64,000 bases of DNA from Geosiphon pyriformis (lineage: Eukaryota; Glomeromycota; Glomeromycetes; Archaeosporales; Geosiphonaceae). A program made the translations under genes and the position numbers. The stretch lies in contig JAAOMT010000280.1 in NCBI GenBank assembly GCA_016748015.1, positions 31,508 to 95,507 on the forward strand. The letters run 5' to 3'. Position 1 is the first letter of the stretch, and each line of letters opens with the position of its first letter. Shown piece after piece: positions 10,502-27,499 of the stretch. Under the pieces are notes generated by a model. That model was given only the letters and a program-made list of their open reading frames with translations. It had not been told where the DNA came from and made no database searches.

Positions 10502-13421
10502 ATGCCCGGGCTAGGTACTCATGTAACTCACATTTTGCTCGCTGAGTTTGATATAGATAAAGGTGCCTCGTTAACGCACCAATATCCTCAGATCATTGGG
10601 ACAGATGAGCAGTAAGAGTCAACGGATTTCAAATTCAAAAACTTAATTCCCAAACTTGTAAAGAAATTTATGTAATGTAGTCTCCATTGGTAATTTTTGT
10701 CAATTGTTGCTTCTCCAAGTTTATTAGCTGAACTTATGCTTCCCGATGGTGCCCATCTTCGTCCTGAAGATTGGACCGTTTTCTTTCTTAATCAAAGCAT
10801 TCCAGATCCAGATGATATCTCTATTAACGGTGATAATAATTCAAGTGATCAGGAGGAAAATCGACCTCCTTTGTTATATGCTCTAAATTTGGTGCGTACC
10901 AAACACGATAAAGAGGCAAGGAGGTCAGTAAAAATTAAATTAAATTTAATCATACAAGAATTCTTAATATTATTTATATATTTAATAGAGGTGCTGTAGT
11001 CAAAGCCATGGCAATATGCACCAAGCATCAATTCTTACATATCTATAAGGTGAAGATGATCTGGTTCAGTTTTTTAATATAAATTTTGCTCTCTTGAGAT
11101 TAATAATTTTATTTGATTTTTCTTGCAGCCTATTTTGCTTTTAGCTCTTGAAAATTATTTTCGAAATCCATCAATTGATTGCCTCGCGTCATTATACGAA
11201 GCTGTCAATACCATGGACGTATCATTCATGCCTCGTTTTTCCCCACAGGAGAAGGTTATTCTCCGCGCATCAGAATCAAAGGACTTGTTTGAGGAAAAGT
11301 TCGAAGAATTCGAGAAAAATAAACAAGAAAATCAAAACAATCGCTCAAATCAGCCAACTACATCGGTCGCTGAGATTAGTTCAAAAGGGTTAGGAATTTC
11401 AAATAGTGCATCAGATATTGATATTAATTTAAATATAGAGATTTCCGAAGAAGAACGTTTGGCTAGATTAAAACGTGGAACTTATATTGATTTGTCATCT
11501 CGTGAATTATTATCAAACCTCAGCAATGTGCACAAAGATCGGCATTTTTATGAGACCAAAGTGCATTATAATGGAATAAATTTACCAATTCGGGTTCCAT
11601 TGACTATTAATCCGGAAGAAGTCGGTGATGTATGTATATTTCTATAATGTTAACAATAATTTATTAATTATCCCGATAAAAATGTGCATTATTTTTGACC
11701 CTACTTATCTCAACCATCTGCATTATATCAAATGATGCTATACTTGGCTTAATCAAATATTATTAATATACGTCATTCCATCAAGTTTTCACTTATTAAA
11801 CTTATAACAACATTTTCTCCTGCCTCTCCATCACCTAATACACATCCATTTCACCCTCACCTCGATACCAGTGGAAACCAAACCCATCCAATTATTCTTT
11901 TGCTTAACGCATTGTTGACACAAAAACGAATTATATTTTTGGGTCAAGGTCACCCATCAGGTGATGTTGCCAATTACGTTCTAGCTGCCTGTGCAATGGG
12001 TAGTGGTAGTGGGGGTGTATTACGAGGGTTTTCAGAACGTGCATTTCCATATACTAACTTAAAACAGTTAGACGATCTTTTAAAAGTGTAAGTGATTTTT
12101 AAGGTTATTCTTGATAATCTCAAATTGCCGTTACAAGCCTTATACTCCTATGTTTATATCTTTTATTAATTCCCACATAGACCAGGTTTTATAGCTGGGG
12201 TGACAAACCGGATATTCGAAGATCACAGTTCATGGTGGGATGTTCTTTGTAATATTGACACTGGAAAGATTAGTGTGAGTAAGGACATCCTTACTCCATC
12301 ATATGGGACTAAACAAGATGATCGCTCTGAAGAAGGCTCTAAATCCCCTTCTTCTAGTAAAAATGAGCCTTGGGGAAGGGAAAAATGGGATACAGCTGAT
12401 CATGAGTTTATGGCTGAGGTATGCATCTTTTTTTACTAATGGGAAATTAACTGAATTTATTTACCTCAACTGATTCAAAATAAAAGGTCATGCACGCCAT
12501 AAATCACCATTATGGAGAGACTGCTATCCGTGGAAAATTTCAAGAATACGTTCAAAGATTTACGCGTCTTACTGCTTTATATGAAATTGAGACTTTTGGT
12601 GCTACAAAGATTGGGATAACCCCGGCGGACACTGATACTGATAGAATTTTGGGTACAGGATTAGCCTTTCCTGATGAGAATGCAAAACTGCGTGAAGTTG
12701 CAGCCAACATGAATAGGATTGAAGGCTGGCGACAGACAATTTCTTACAAATATTATCAATTGGTTGGAGATTATGATAATATTGATTTATTTGTTGTTCC
12801 TTAGAATCTCTTTAGAGCTCTAATTTTGTCGCTTATTGTTGATCCATTACCAGGACTTTCAACATTATCTTAAAACACGAAGCATCAAATCATTTGATGT
12901 CTATTTTCAAATCGCAAAGCTTAAAACATTGAAGAACATGCCAGAAAAAGAGGTGGAGACCCTGTTTAAAGCATTCGCGGAGAGCGTCCTCACTGATGAC
13001 CAGATTATCGAGGTATTTATTTGAAAAAATCGAAACAAGAAATTATCTTTAATAACCAATGGTGACATTTCTTTGGATTTCTAGTTTCTATCTTATTTGC
13101 CCCAGAATCAAGGGGGTCTGTTTCCTGTAGGACTTGGATTGTTCTATCACCTCAAATCAGTACGCAATTATACAGTTGAACTTTTCAATAGAATTAATGA
13201 ACACATGGTAAATGATTTTATTCTTTTAATATTCCTTCTAAATTTGCTTATGAATGCTCACTTTCGATTATATATTCCAGACTGGAAGTAAATTTGTTCA
13301 AAGTCTCAATTACTTTCAAAAGTTCGCTTATGAGAGACAACTTGAAATTCAACGAGAAAATCAGCATTTAAATAAGAATAACAAACTTTCCCAACCACAA
13401 GATATGTTCCTTGGGGCATGA
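10502..13421 (+). CDS. AFI1: Afi1/Anr2-type DENN protein with SPA domain
   Basis: Ten exons give a 697-residue protein: 10502-10611, 10720-10923, 10989-11049, 11129-11629, 11786-12087, 12181-12418, 12487-12762, 12854-13012, 13106-13207 and 13281-13421. All ten join in frame with GT-AG introns. The N-terminus ([20 protein letters not shown], then [19 protein letters not shown]) is the Arf3-docking part of Afi1-like proteins. The centre ([22 protein letters not shown], then [16 protein letters not shown] and [15 protein letters not shown]) is the stabilization-of-polarity-axis domain, a DENN module. Known yeast relatives bind Arf3 at the cortex and help polarised exocytosis. A Ser/Asn/Lys-rich insert of about 80 residues follows the N-terminal domain. 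The exon 7/8 join (12762/12854) is the least certain because its donor is GTTGGA. Confidence 0.9.
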
Positions 13422-13711
13422 TAGATCCTCCCTTTTACCTGTAACACGTTGCATGACAAATAGTGATTTAATTTTTAAATACTCTAATGGTTATGCCCTC
13501 ATTTATAGAAATTAATTTAAAAGTATAGTTAAAGTAGACTCTTTTCCCCTTGAAGGTTTAATATACAATTATCAGTAGAAAATGATCCCATCTCTTCAAA
13601 GAGCTGCTTAGTGAAAAATATCAATGATCCTTTAGAACTATGAGAAAAGTGTATCTAAAACAACGTATAAATTATTATTGCATATATAGGAACCAGGTCG
13701 AAATTTTAATT
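13422..13711. other. Convergent intergenic region, AFI1 / golgin
   Basis: Short AT-rich gap between converging stop codons. No additional feature seen. Confidence 0.4.
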
Positions 13712-16524
13712 TTATAAAAGTCCAAAACCTAAAACAACCGGATTTGTAGTTATAAGATTCAAAACATTATTCCTGAGATTCTTTGTCTCCTCAGGGCTCA
13801 ATTGCAAAATTGCCGATATCACGGGTATAAGAGGCTAGAAATTCGCGCAAGAATTTCATTATGTGGCTAGAAAGATACATGATTCGATGAATATTGCAAT
13901 TACCTCCCGATCCTCAGGTGTTGTTTCTAAAAACCTCAAAACTACATTCTTGAGATATTCTACATTCAAATCTTGGCGCTTTTCCAGACGATCCATTTTT
14001 CGTATTTCTTCTTTCAAAACCTTTGAGATTTGGGAGATATTGAGTTTCAAGGAATATTAATTAAAGAGGCCATAATTACCTTTTCTTGCTCTTCAAGACG
14101 TTTAACTTGTGCCTCACTTTCGTTTAACAATTCACCCATGTGCTGCATCTTAAAAGTAAACTCCTTTTCCTTGTCGTATGAAAGCGCAACATTTGATAAA
14201 TTTAATCTTCGATCATCAACATCAGTCAAAAGATCTGATAATGTAGCTAAAGTTTGATAAATAGTAAGTAAAAGAATGAAAAGGAGGCAGATAAAAGTTT
14301 GTTTACTTTACTAGATGATCCGCTAAAACGGCCTGTAGTTGATATAGGAGATGAGGATCGGCTACCTTCTGGTCTTCTCAAATTTAATTTTTCTTCTGTT
14401 TTACTGTTAGATGGAGGACCAAGGGCCCGACTTCGCGATGTTGATGAATTTTCCATCATCTCCTTTTGTATCTCGTCCAACTGTTTTAATTTTTCTGATA
14501 ATTCGGCGCGAACTTGTGACAATTCTTCGCTGAGATGCTAATAGAAGTTAGCGGATTAATATTACTGATGTTTTAGTATATTAAAATAGAGCAAGCTAAA
14601 CACCCCCATAATCCAATAAACATCCCAGATCGAATACTATTACACTAATAAAGGCAGGGAATCAGATTTCTAATCTGTTCACTGCTTTTATTAGTAGGCA
14701 TTTTATATCACCGTCGAAAATGACCTTTTATTATTAAGCTTCTCGTCTAGAGTAAAAAGACGCACAGGGCGATTTTACCATATGCTCGCAAAGGTAAATC
14801 CCCTTCGAGCTGTAATTTTTCCTTAGACAACAAAATGTAACAGCCACCCTGGGGTTTTTATTATTCCATAAAAACTCCAGGTGTTGTCAGTAGAATTTTT
14901 GGCATAGGATAAGAAATAGAATGAAAATTTTTCAAGTACCTCAGATATTCGTTGTAATTCTTCATTTTCTTCCTGCTTTTTGTTGAGATTTTTTTGAATG
15001 GATTCAGTCGAGTTGTCGAGCTGTTTTTTTAAATCTTGCACGGAAGCATTATGTAAGTTTTGAATTTTGCTAAGTTCTATTATGAATAATACAAATTAAT
15101 GAGGACTTAAATATAGACGGAAGAATTCCTGGTAATACCTTCTTTTAGATTCTGGTTTTCATTTTGAGCGATTAACAATGCTTGCTGGGTATCTTGTGCG
15201 ACTTTGGCGTTCTGTCGAGCATTTTGTTGTGCCTTAAGCAATTCTTTTTCCACTTGGGCCTTAAGCTCAAAGGCTTGACCCCGATCCTTTTCGGCATTAT
15301 GTAATTTTTCATTTAAAAGTTTCATATTCAATGACAATGAGCTATCATAAATTATGAAGATAAAAATTTAGTTTTATGCCATAACTCGATTGTAACAGTT
15401 GATTATTATTTAACAAAAACCTGATCTCTTCCAGTCTTTTTTTTGAATATTCTGATTGAGAATCTTTTGATTCATAAATGGTATCATTATTTGTCACTTT
15501 ATCAGTTTTTTCTTGCAATAACGCATGGGCCCTTTGTTTGTATTGTTGAAATTCCGTCTTAACTTGAGCAAATTGTTGGTTTGATTGCTTAAGTCTAGAT
15601 TCCTAAAATATAATCGAAATATTTTAGAATAACTTCAGAATTGAAATGCAATTTTCTGTAATCCCCTTTACCAATTGTTCAATTTTTGAAGTATAAAGAG
15701 CAGCCTGACTAAGTAATTCGGTACTGAGTCGGCTAGCAGATTCTAAAATTTATTTCATTAATTTAAATTAATTTTTGGAAAATAAATAAAAGATTTCGTT
15801 TGCCAGTGCTTACTTTCAATTTCATCTACGGTGGATTTTGCTTGCTCTTCTTTCTCTTTGAACTTTTGTAGAGATTCCTTTAGCTCTGCGATTTCCGCTT
15901 CCTTAGAGGCAACAGTTTGGCGCAAGTCAGTCAAGTTTTTGTTCGCACCAATTAAAATATCTACATATAAAAAAAGATGATTAGCTGTACATATAAGATA
16001 GGATAAATACCAAAGAGGATTATTACTTCTCATTTTCTTCATTTTTTCATAATAGTCTGCTTTCGCTTGTTCGAGTTCGACTATAAAATCAACGAAGATA
16101 GTTTGTTTAATTTCAATTATGCATTTACGATTTTAATATAAAAATTATTTAGAATGCTTTATCCCACCTGTTCTTTTGTTCAATAATTCTTGTGCTTTTG
16201 CGATTTCGTTTTGCCTTCCATTCAATTGTATCCGAAGATCCTTGACCTGGGTTTTGAAAGTGAAAGATTGTTATCAAAAAGGGTGATATAAGTTTAAGAT
16301 TCAAAGTCTACCTCTTCCTCTAGAGTGAAATTCCTATTTTCAAGTTCCTCTACATGACTGTGGGTGCTGCCTGTAGGACTCTTTAAATTCAAGCAAATCA
16401 AAACCTAGTGAGCACGCACTTAAAAGAGGAGCATACACCAAAATACCCCTGCTTTCAGCCGTGTTTTTGGGAAATCCGTTTCCGGTTTTAACCTTTCTTC
16501 AAGTGGATGGCGAAGCTCCTCCAT
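13712..16524 (-). CDS. GRIP-domain golgin (coiled-coil trans-Golgi tether)
   Basis: Multi-exon gene whose product is almost all coiled coil: long Glu/Lys/Gln heptads such as ELKESLQKFKEKEEQA, QQFAQVKTEFQQYKQRA, EKELLKAQQNARQNA and LKKQLDNSTESIQKN. A Ser/Pro-rich hinge near 14300-14450 (RSRALGPPSNSK, SRSSSPISTTGRF) follows. The C-terminal exons read DLNVEYLKNVVLRFLE..PEDRE joined across an intron (acceptor near 13836) to PLIPVISAILQLSPEE, the GRIP domain, including the Tyr that binds Arl1-GTP. Golgins of this class (Imh1, GCC88, golgin-245) anchor on the trans-Golgi through Arl1 and capture endosome-derived vesicles. The start is ATG at 16524 and the stop is TAA at 13712-13714. Which golgin it matches best is not resolved. 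Confidence 0.87.
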
Positions 16525-16681
16525 GGATTCAAAAATTTATTGTCCTCTCAGGTTTATTTTACTGTGCTTCGAGATTATTATTTTGATTACCATGTGACAA
16601 TCAGTCACCCTTTATGGAGATAGTCTCGAAACTTTTGTACATAAATTTTTAAGTTTGAAATTAATTCAAATTGCCTCCGCG
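16525..16681. promoter_or_regulatory. Short shared promoter region, golgin / AAAS
   Basis: Only about 157 bp separate the golgin ATG from the earliest plausible ATG of the aladin gene; this must serve both. The aladin start is uncertain. Confidence 0.35.
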
Positions 16682-18963
16682 ATGGGTTCGTTAACCACAT
16701 TTTTCTTTAATGTTTCTCAGAGACTTAATATCCCACTAACGTCTGAGAAATTACAATTACAAAAGAAACTTCTTCACATCCTTTGGACTCTGAGGTTACT
16801 GTAGCCGAGATTGACGGAAAATTATGTGAGTGCAGTGGGTAAAAAATGAACGATATAGGGGTTTTAACACTTTATAAATGGAAATAATTTCATTGTGTAT
16901 AATGCCTCTTTTAGTGCACTTAAGTGATGCTCATGATCCAAGAATAGAGCTTTACGCTAAAGCCGAGGTAAGTTGTCTTTCCATCGGTGTATATTTAATA
17001 TTTTTGGAATCGTCTATCTAAAATGGCTTTACATACCTTTTAGGGGGTTCTATACCCAAACTTAACAATCCCAAATGACATTCCCATTCGTGAGATCCCC
17101 AAGCCCCCACTAAATCTTAGAAAGAGACCAGCAGGGCCTTCCTTGACCGAGAAAATTGGAGAGTGGAAGTCAGAAACTGAGTATGCGCTTAGTTTATTCA
17201 TTTTATTTCAATGTTATGAAAAGAGTCATACTATTAATCCGAATAGATGCTTTCTTCGAGATTCAATTCAAAATGTCGCCTCTACCTTGCCCGTATCATT
17301 GGGTAATCTCATTTATGATTTAGCAGCAAATAATTTTATTGCGTCATTGCAGAAGGATCGAGAAAAGTTTCCAGCTATGGCTTTAGCGTGGCATCCGTAT
17401 AATTCACTGTTTGCCGTAGTGCATAGATTGGATGCCATATTTTTATACGACTTACGTGTTGATTGTATGTAAATCACGTTTTACCAAGTTATTGGCATTC
17501 TTAAAGACACCTCTCAATATTAACCTACAAAATTTATCATAGCATGGTTCCCCGAAGCTTTAGAGACCGATTTACAAAAAGAAATAACAAGCCTAGCTTG
17601 GAAACCATTAGGGGGCAATATTTTGGCTGTAGGCTGTCGGTATGTTGATCTTATTAGTAAGCCCTTGAATATCCTTTTTTCAATTTTTTGATCAAATTGA
17701 ATACAAAGCCGCGGAATATGCCTATGGGAGATACCACTTCGTAAGGACGCAACCTTATCATCCGACACAAGCGTTTCGTTTAGTACAACGGCTCCGGCTT
17801 GGATGCATTATATGAATTACCCCGGGCATGAAAATATTGTCACAATAGCTTGGCAACCAAATGGAAAATATCCTTATAAATATCCTTACGGAATTTGTGA
17901 TCCACTTACTTCTTTGACTTAAAATTACATTTTTAGCAACAGGATCAGTTGATGGATCAATTGTTATTTGGGACACAACAGCTCAAACTGGTCAGATATT
18001 GACGACAAACTATCAGCCTACAATATTGAGCTGGAGCCCCGAGGGTGCGATATTATTGTCTGGGACGTTGTAAGTACAATGTCTTGCCTTTAAACCCATC
18101 CCAATGCCGAACACATCTTAACTTTATTTTCTGGCAGGCAGGGAAATATCATAATATGGGAAACTAGAGGGTGGACATGCAAAATAATTAAAGGCAATGT
18201 TCCGTCCCCTATAAAAGTATTTTTGATGTTCTATGTTGTCATGTTTGATTTTTAAGACTTCCTATTAACATATACTATTCGAATTTCTGAGAGTGCTTGT
18301 TGGACGCCCAATGGGAAATTTGTGTTCTTGGCACATTCAGGTGATTCGAACATTTCAACATTGGCCATAGTTTCCGGACTGAATTATAAATGGCTAGTGG
18401 TTCAAGATTTATTAGCTTTCCCTGGAATTTTAACTAACGAAGAGTAGGTAGGTTAAACTTATTTTCTGATAAATATTATACTACATAATACAATATCATA
18501 TTAATTTTTATGTCATTATTGGTTTGTAGCATCGGAGGCTCTGTTCGGGAATTATCAATAGATCCCACCGGTCAAAGACTAATTGTATGTTTTCAAGAAA
18601 CCAAATTGCTGGCATTGTTTCACGTAAACCAATCAACTGGTGCTTCAAACCTATTGACACGGATGACCTTCATGAGAGGCCCATCTTGGAATCAATTGCA
18701 AGGGCCTGGACAAGTTGTTTTGCCGTCACCACCTAAGGCAGTGGCGATCAGCTTTGCTAAACAGTTCATGCGAGGTGGTTTACTTAGTGTGGTCTGTTCA
18801 ACAATGAAGCTTTTCGGTTTCGGTTTTAGCAATCATTAATCCTTTCCAAAAATCTTATCATAGCATTCTTTTTATTTTCTAGATCTGGGAAGATGGAAAA
18901 ATCTCGTTTATTCCATTAGTATACTCCAAGTCCAAAACAGACTTCGAGTTATACAAAACATGA
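16682..18963 (+). CDS. AAAS: Aladin-like WD40 nucleoporin
   Basis: Multi-exon WD-repeat protein. Frames that join across standard introns give DSEVTVAEIDGKLLHLSDA (exons near 16790 and 16916), PLNLRKRPAGPSLTEKIGEW (17044-17472), then WD blades with MALAWHPYNSLFAVV, ITSLAWKPLGGNILAVG, GHENIVTIAWQPNGK, ATGSVDGSIVIWDT, TILSWSPEGAILLSG, IIIWETRGWTCKI, SACWTPNGKFVFLAHS, ELSIDPTGQRLIV and finally GGLLSVVCS..GKISFIPLVYSKSKTD to TGA at 18961-18963. The order and the WTC segment after the fifth blade match aladin (AAAS), a cytoplasmic-face nuclear pore protein that binds NDC1. The first exon is not settled: ATG at 16682 is the nearest candidate but I could not find a clean splice from it to the exon at about 16755. 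Confidence 0.82.
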
Positions 18964-19616
18964 AGGAAATTAGTTCGGTCTCCCTACATGCCATCCCAAT
19001 CGGTTGAAAAATTTGTGGGTAAGAAGTAATATCAGAAACTTTATACAAATATAAAGATCTCAAAGTTGGATTTTGACAAATCCCGCTGACATGAATTCCT
19101 AACCTCAAATTGATCAACAAGGATTTGCGAGTATGATTAGTTCAAAAACTTACATTCATTGTGTAAATAATTTGCGATATTTGCTGTGAGTAATTCTATT
19201 TGTTTTTGAAATAAATTCAAGTTGATAAAATTTGAAAGTTTATTGCTTTAAGTATTAACATCAATAATAATTACATTCATTTTCGAAATATTTTGTCTAT
19301 GAAACAAAGTTTTATTAAGCTACAACTTTTTTTTTATTGGACAATGAACTTTGACTCAAAAAATAACCAAATTGTCAAATTTGCAATAGGCTTGTATATA
19401 TTTTTATTAAACCATTTTATATATTTAATGATTCAGATCTTTCTTAAACTGGATGATCCACCCAATAATAACAACACACGTTTTTAAACATAAGAACAAA
19501 ACCACGTTTTTTTCAAATTCGGAGACAGGAAGCGTTTTTCTCTGAACCATTCTCGTAATTTATTTCTATATTTATTATACATAATATACGCATAAATTAT
19601 TTTCACTTGCAACAGT
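18964..19616. other. Intergenic region and promoter of the calcium pump
   Basis: AT-rich 653-bp gap between aladin and the SERCA gene. It must contain the pump promoter. AT-rich runs near 19560-19600 resemble a TATA-like region. No ORF is supported. Confidence 0.4.
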
Positions 19617-23649
<4,033 letters not shown>

Positions 23650-25893
23650 TCCCCACTTGTATGACTCAGCACCCCCAACAAAATTAAAAACTGAATGAAG
23701 ATCAAGGTTATTAAAAATAGGTCGGGCTTTTTGCCAGAGCTTTTTATGTTGGTCTCTCCTCAGTAAAACGACCAAATCCAAAAAGACCCTTAAGAAACTA
23801 TCATAGATCTTGCGATATCTTGTGCTTACATCAAATAATTTCTTGAAAAAAAAAGGGTGGAGAAAAAGTTTGGATTTGTTAACTTTGGATCGAAAAATTA
23901 ACTTGTACAAAAGACACCTTAGTTTTTAGAGTATTACAGTTTCTCAAGCTGAATAACAATATTCTCTCGCGAAGTTAAATAAATGCGCGACCCTTGTAAA
24001 TGTTCACATGAACCATACATTAGATTGGAGGTTTATTAAATCGAAGAACAAAGAATTATATTAACTGTTTAGAAATTCATAATGCTTTAATAAAGTTTGG
24101 ATTGAAATTAGGATTCTATTTCAATGTGTAAGTAATTTAATATTAAATATAAATTCACACTTTGGAAATTCAGAAAAAATTGTAATTTTTTGATTGTAAT
24201 TAAAAAATAGTTACAATTTACAATTATTACTTACAGGCATGACAATATTTAATTTATATATTACAATTAATTGAAATATATATTAATTTTAATGTAAAAT
24301 AAAATAAAAAATAAAAGTAATAAATCAAAGTTATTTTTAAACTATTTTATTAATTATCAAACATAATAAAATTAAATTATTAATATAATATATTTAAATT
24401 TAAAATAGTTCATTATCGTAATAATAACATAAAATTTGATTAAATAACCAATAAAAATTATGCATATTTTAATAAAACAAAATATTTAATTTTAATTAAA
24501 CTTGTTTTTAATCTATAAAATTATATTTTATTTTTAATTTATCTGTTGTTTTTTTTAAAATATATTATAAGCTTGTTTTGTTTAAAATTAATTCAAGTTT
24601 AAAACTAAACATTAATATATATATTTTTAAAATTTTTTATGTATTAAAAGATTATTTATATATTTAAGTAATAAGTTAATAAATAACTATAATAACTATT
24701 AAAAATAATTGAAATAATTAAGATAAATTAAATTTGTAAAAATTTATTATATATTATCAATTTTAAAACCACAATTATTTGAAAATTTAAAGATAAAAAA
24801 ATAGTTTATAATTGTTAACAAAATAATATTACTGTTATTATCTTATGTTTTATTTTAATAATTCTTAAAATTAATAAATATTATTATATTTTTTAATTAT
24901 ACTTTTATTTAATAAATTATAAAAGCAAGCAAATAACTTTTTAGACTAATTTTAATAATACAAATAAAAAATAAAAAAAATAAAATTTGTAAAAATCAAA
25001 AATAAAAATAAATAATAAAATTTAATAAAATTTAATTAATAATTATTATTTTTTATTATTTTAATCTAAACTTAAATTTTGATATTTGATTGTTTTGTTT
25101 TACAACTAAAAAATTCATTGTTTATATAATTGTTAAGAAAATTAATAATTAAGTTAATAATTAAATTAATATTTTTATTTAAAATAAGATAGTTAATTAT
25201 TTAATATTAAGTAATTAATACATATAATAAAAATTATAAGTTTTAATCATAACAATATTTTATATATTAATATTTTGTTAATTATTAAAAAAAATATCTA
25301 TTTTTTTTATAATAATTAAACCTATTTTTATTTATTTAAATATTAAAAACTAATTTGTTTGTAGTTTTAAAAAAAGTTTTTTTGTATTTTTTAAATTACA
25401 AATTTTGTGTTTGGTTTTTTACTTAATATTAATTTTTTTTTTAATTTAAATTTAAATTAATACAGATTATACTTGTTTTATTTTTATTTTTCTAATTTTG
25501 CTTAATAATTATAATATATTATTATTATTTCTGGTTTAAAAACTAATCTGAATATTTTTATTGCTAAAATTAGTATATTAAAAAAGTATTATATTTGATA
25601 AAAAACTTTTAAGTATTAATATTGCTTTAAATATTAAAATACAAATTATTTGGCTGTGAATTATAAAGTGTTTTTTTTTAAGTTTTTATCTAAATTTGTA
25701 GTTTTTTTCAAGATTTTTGAATTTTATTATATTAAATCTATAGTAAAATTTTTGTCTTGCTAATTTTTTTTATTATGATTTTTTTGATTATTTTTGCTGT
25801 TTTTAATCTTTTTATTGGTTTTTATTTGGTTTTTTTAAAGTTTAAATTGGTTATTTTAATTTTATTAATTAGATTTATTATTAAATTAATTAA
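23650..25893. other. Transition from genes to extremely AT-rich decayed DNA
   Basis: The first 450 bp have moderate composition and no supported gene. From about 24120 to 25890 the sequence is almost only A and T in poly-purine and poly-pyrimidine runs, with no ORF of use. It abuts the A-rich 3' tail of the LINE. A short stretch near 24130-24160 ending in aattcacac resembles the LINE 3' terminus near 25955-25990 with C-to-T and G-to-A changes, so this may be part of an older, mutated LINE copy; that is weak. Confidence 0.5.
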
Positions 25894-26034
25894 TGTTTTT
25901 TTTTTTATTAAAACAATTTAATGAGTGAAGCCCAACTGCTACCTAGTACATAGAACCAAACTAAGTGGTTCAAACTAAGTGCAATTCACACACTCTCTAC
26001 ATGTGGCTAGCCACTCGGGCCAGACAAGGCAACA

Positions 26035-26946
26035 CTACACACCTAAAACAACACGCAGATTACCATTCAAACCAGAAAAAAAAGGACAAGACCTGCAATG
26101 GCCAAAACTTACAGCAAAAGACTCTACAATACCAAGCAATCTGACCACTCCATCTAAAAGCATAGAAAACTCACAACAAGAAAGATCCACCACCAAACCA
26201 TCATCACCAACCAAGCCTGCCCTTTTCATATCCACTCTAAATTTAGATCTTGTTAACCACACCTTGAATCAATGCAACTCAACCAAATACCTTACAAAGT
26301 TAACCACCACACTAGTTGTACTCTTAACATTACCAAAAATGCCAACCACCTTTGCACACCAATCCTTAAGCACAAACTCTTTACACATGACAGAGTACAA
26401 GCTAATATCTGAATGACAAAGATCAAAAGTCCTTAAGACAGAGGAAAAAAATAAGTCACAAGCACCAGCCAGAGAAATTCAATGAGCAGACGCCTCCGAC
26501 AAAATGTTCTCCCAAATATAAACATCCCATGAATAAATAAAAACGTGGTCCAGCAATTCCACCTCACCACACAACAAACACTGCACGGCAGGATAATTTT
26601 TATCATATAACCTTTTGCAGACAGCCACTGGCAGTCTTCTGTGTAAAGCTTTCATCAAGTATGTGCGAAGAATCGCAGACTTACAGTTGGTAAACCCAGC
26701 AAGCATGTGCAAGTTGGGATGCCAAATCTGTGCAGAAGCAATCCAATCAAAACTCTGCAATGAAGCAACTGAAACCACATCATAATCTGGACCAGCCTCA
26801 TAATAAGCATGACAAATAGATCTATAAACATCTCTAATAAAGTAACAAGCATTACCCAAAATTGCAGTACCCTTGGCCACCAAAAAACACTCACAAACCC
26901 CAGCTGGCAAAGAAAAAGAAGAGCCAGCAGTCTCACCAGCCAGCAT
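26035..26946 (-). pseudogene. LINE ORF2 C-terminus with zinc-binding domain
   Basis: Minus-strand frames after the RNase H domain. The part at 26479-26946 contains RLYDKNYPAVQCLLCGEVE..DHVF, a C-x2-C...H pattern of the zinc-binding region found at the end of LINE ORF2 proteins. A second open stretch, 26035-26262, follows after several in-frame stops and seems to be the true C-terminus. No full-length product is possible. Confidence 0.65.
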
Positions 26947-26994
26947 ATCTGTTCTATCATTACCAGGGACCCCAGAATGACTTTTGACCTTAAC

Positions 26995-27486
26995 TCAACT
27001 CACAGTAAGATCTTTATCCTTAATCAAATTGGCAATATATTTTCTCTTGATCCAACAATAATTGTGAAAATCAGGAACAGCAAAAGCTAATTCGGACACA
27101 CATGCATTAATGGCAGCTTGGCTGTTGAGATGCAAAACCACTGCACAGGAGGAAGGAACACATTTCAAAGCAAGAGCCACAGCCTGCAATTCTGATAAAG
27201 TTGAAGATAAAAGCCCATGAACACCAATACCAACTCCTGAATCCAAAGCAGGAAAATAAGCAGTGGTCCTGCTAATTACACTGGGGAAGCCAACAAATTT
27301 CAATGAACCATCAGTATAAACATTAAAGAAGCCAGACCAAACTTCGAGCAGACTATTATACACAAAAGCAAACTGTTCAGAATTCAAAATGCTACAGCCT
27401 GAAAAACCACCAGTTTTAACAACAGCAAGTGGCACTGAACTTCTATTTAGCAAAAACCTTGATGTGACATTAAACCAGTGAGACAC
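26995..27486 (-). pseudogene. LINE ORF2 RNase H domain
   Basis: 163-codon open stretch. It contains NVYTDGSLKFVG (first catalytic Asp), SSTLSELQAVALALK (catalytic Glu) and HLNSQAAINAC, where a Ser replaces nothing essential but the usual Asp of the third motif reads as Asn (DSQAA to NSQAA), a change explainable by one G-to-A transition. RNase H removes the RNA strand during target-primed reverse transcription. It lies directly downstream of the RT domain on the same strand. Confidence 0.78.
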
Positions 27487-27499
27487 AGGACTCCTGGGA

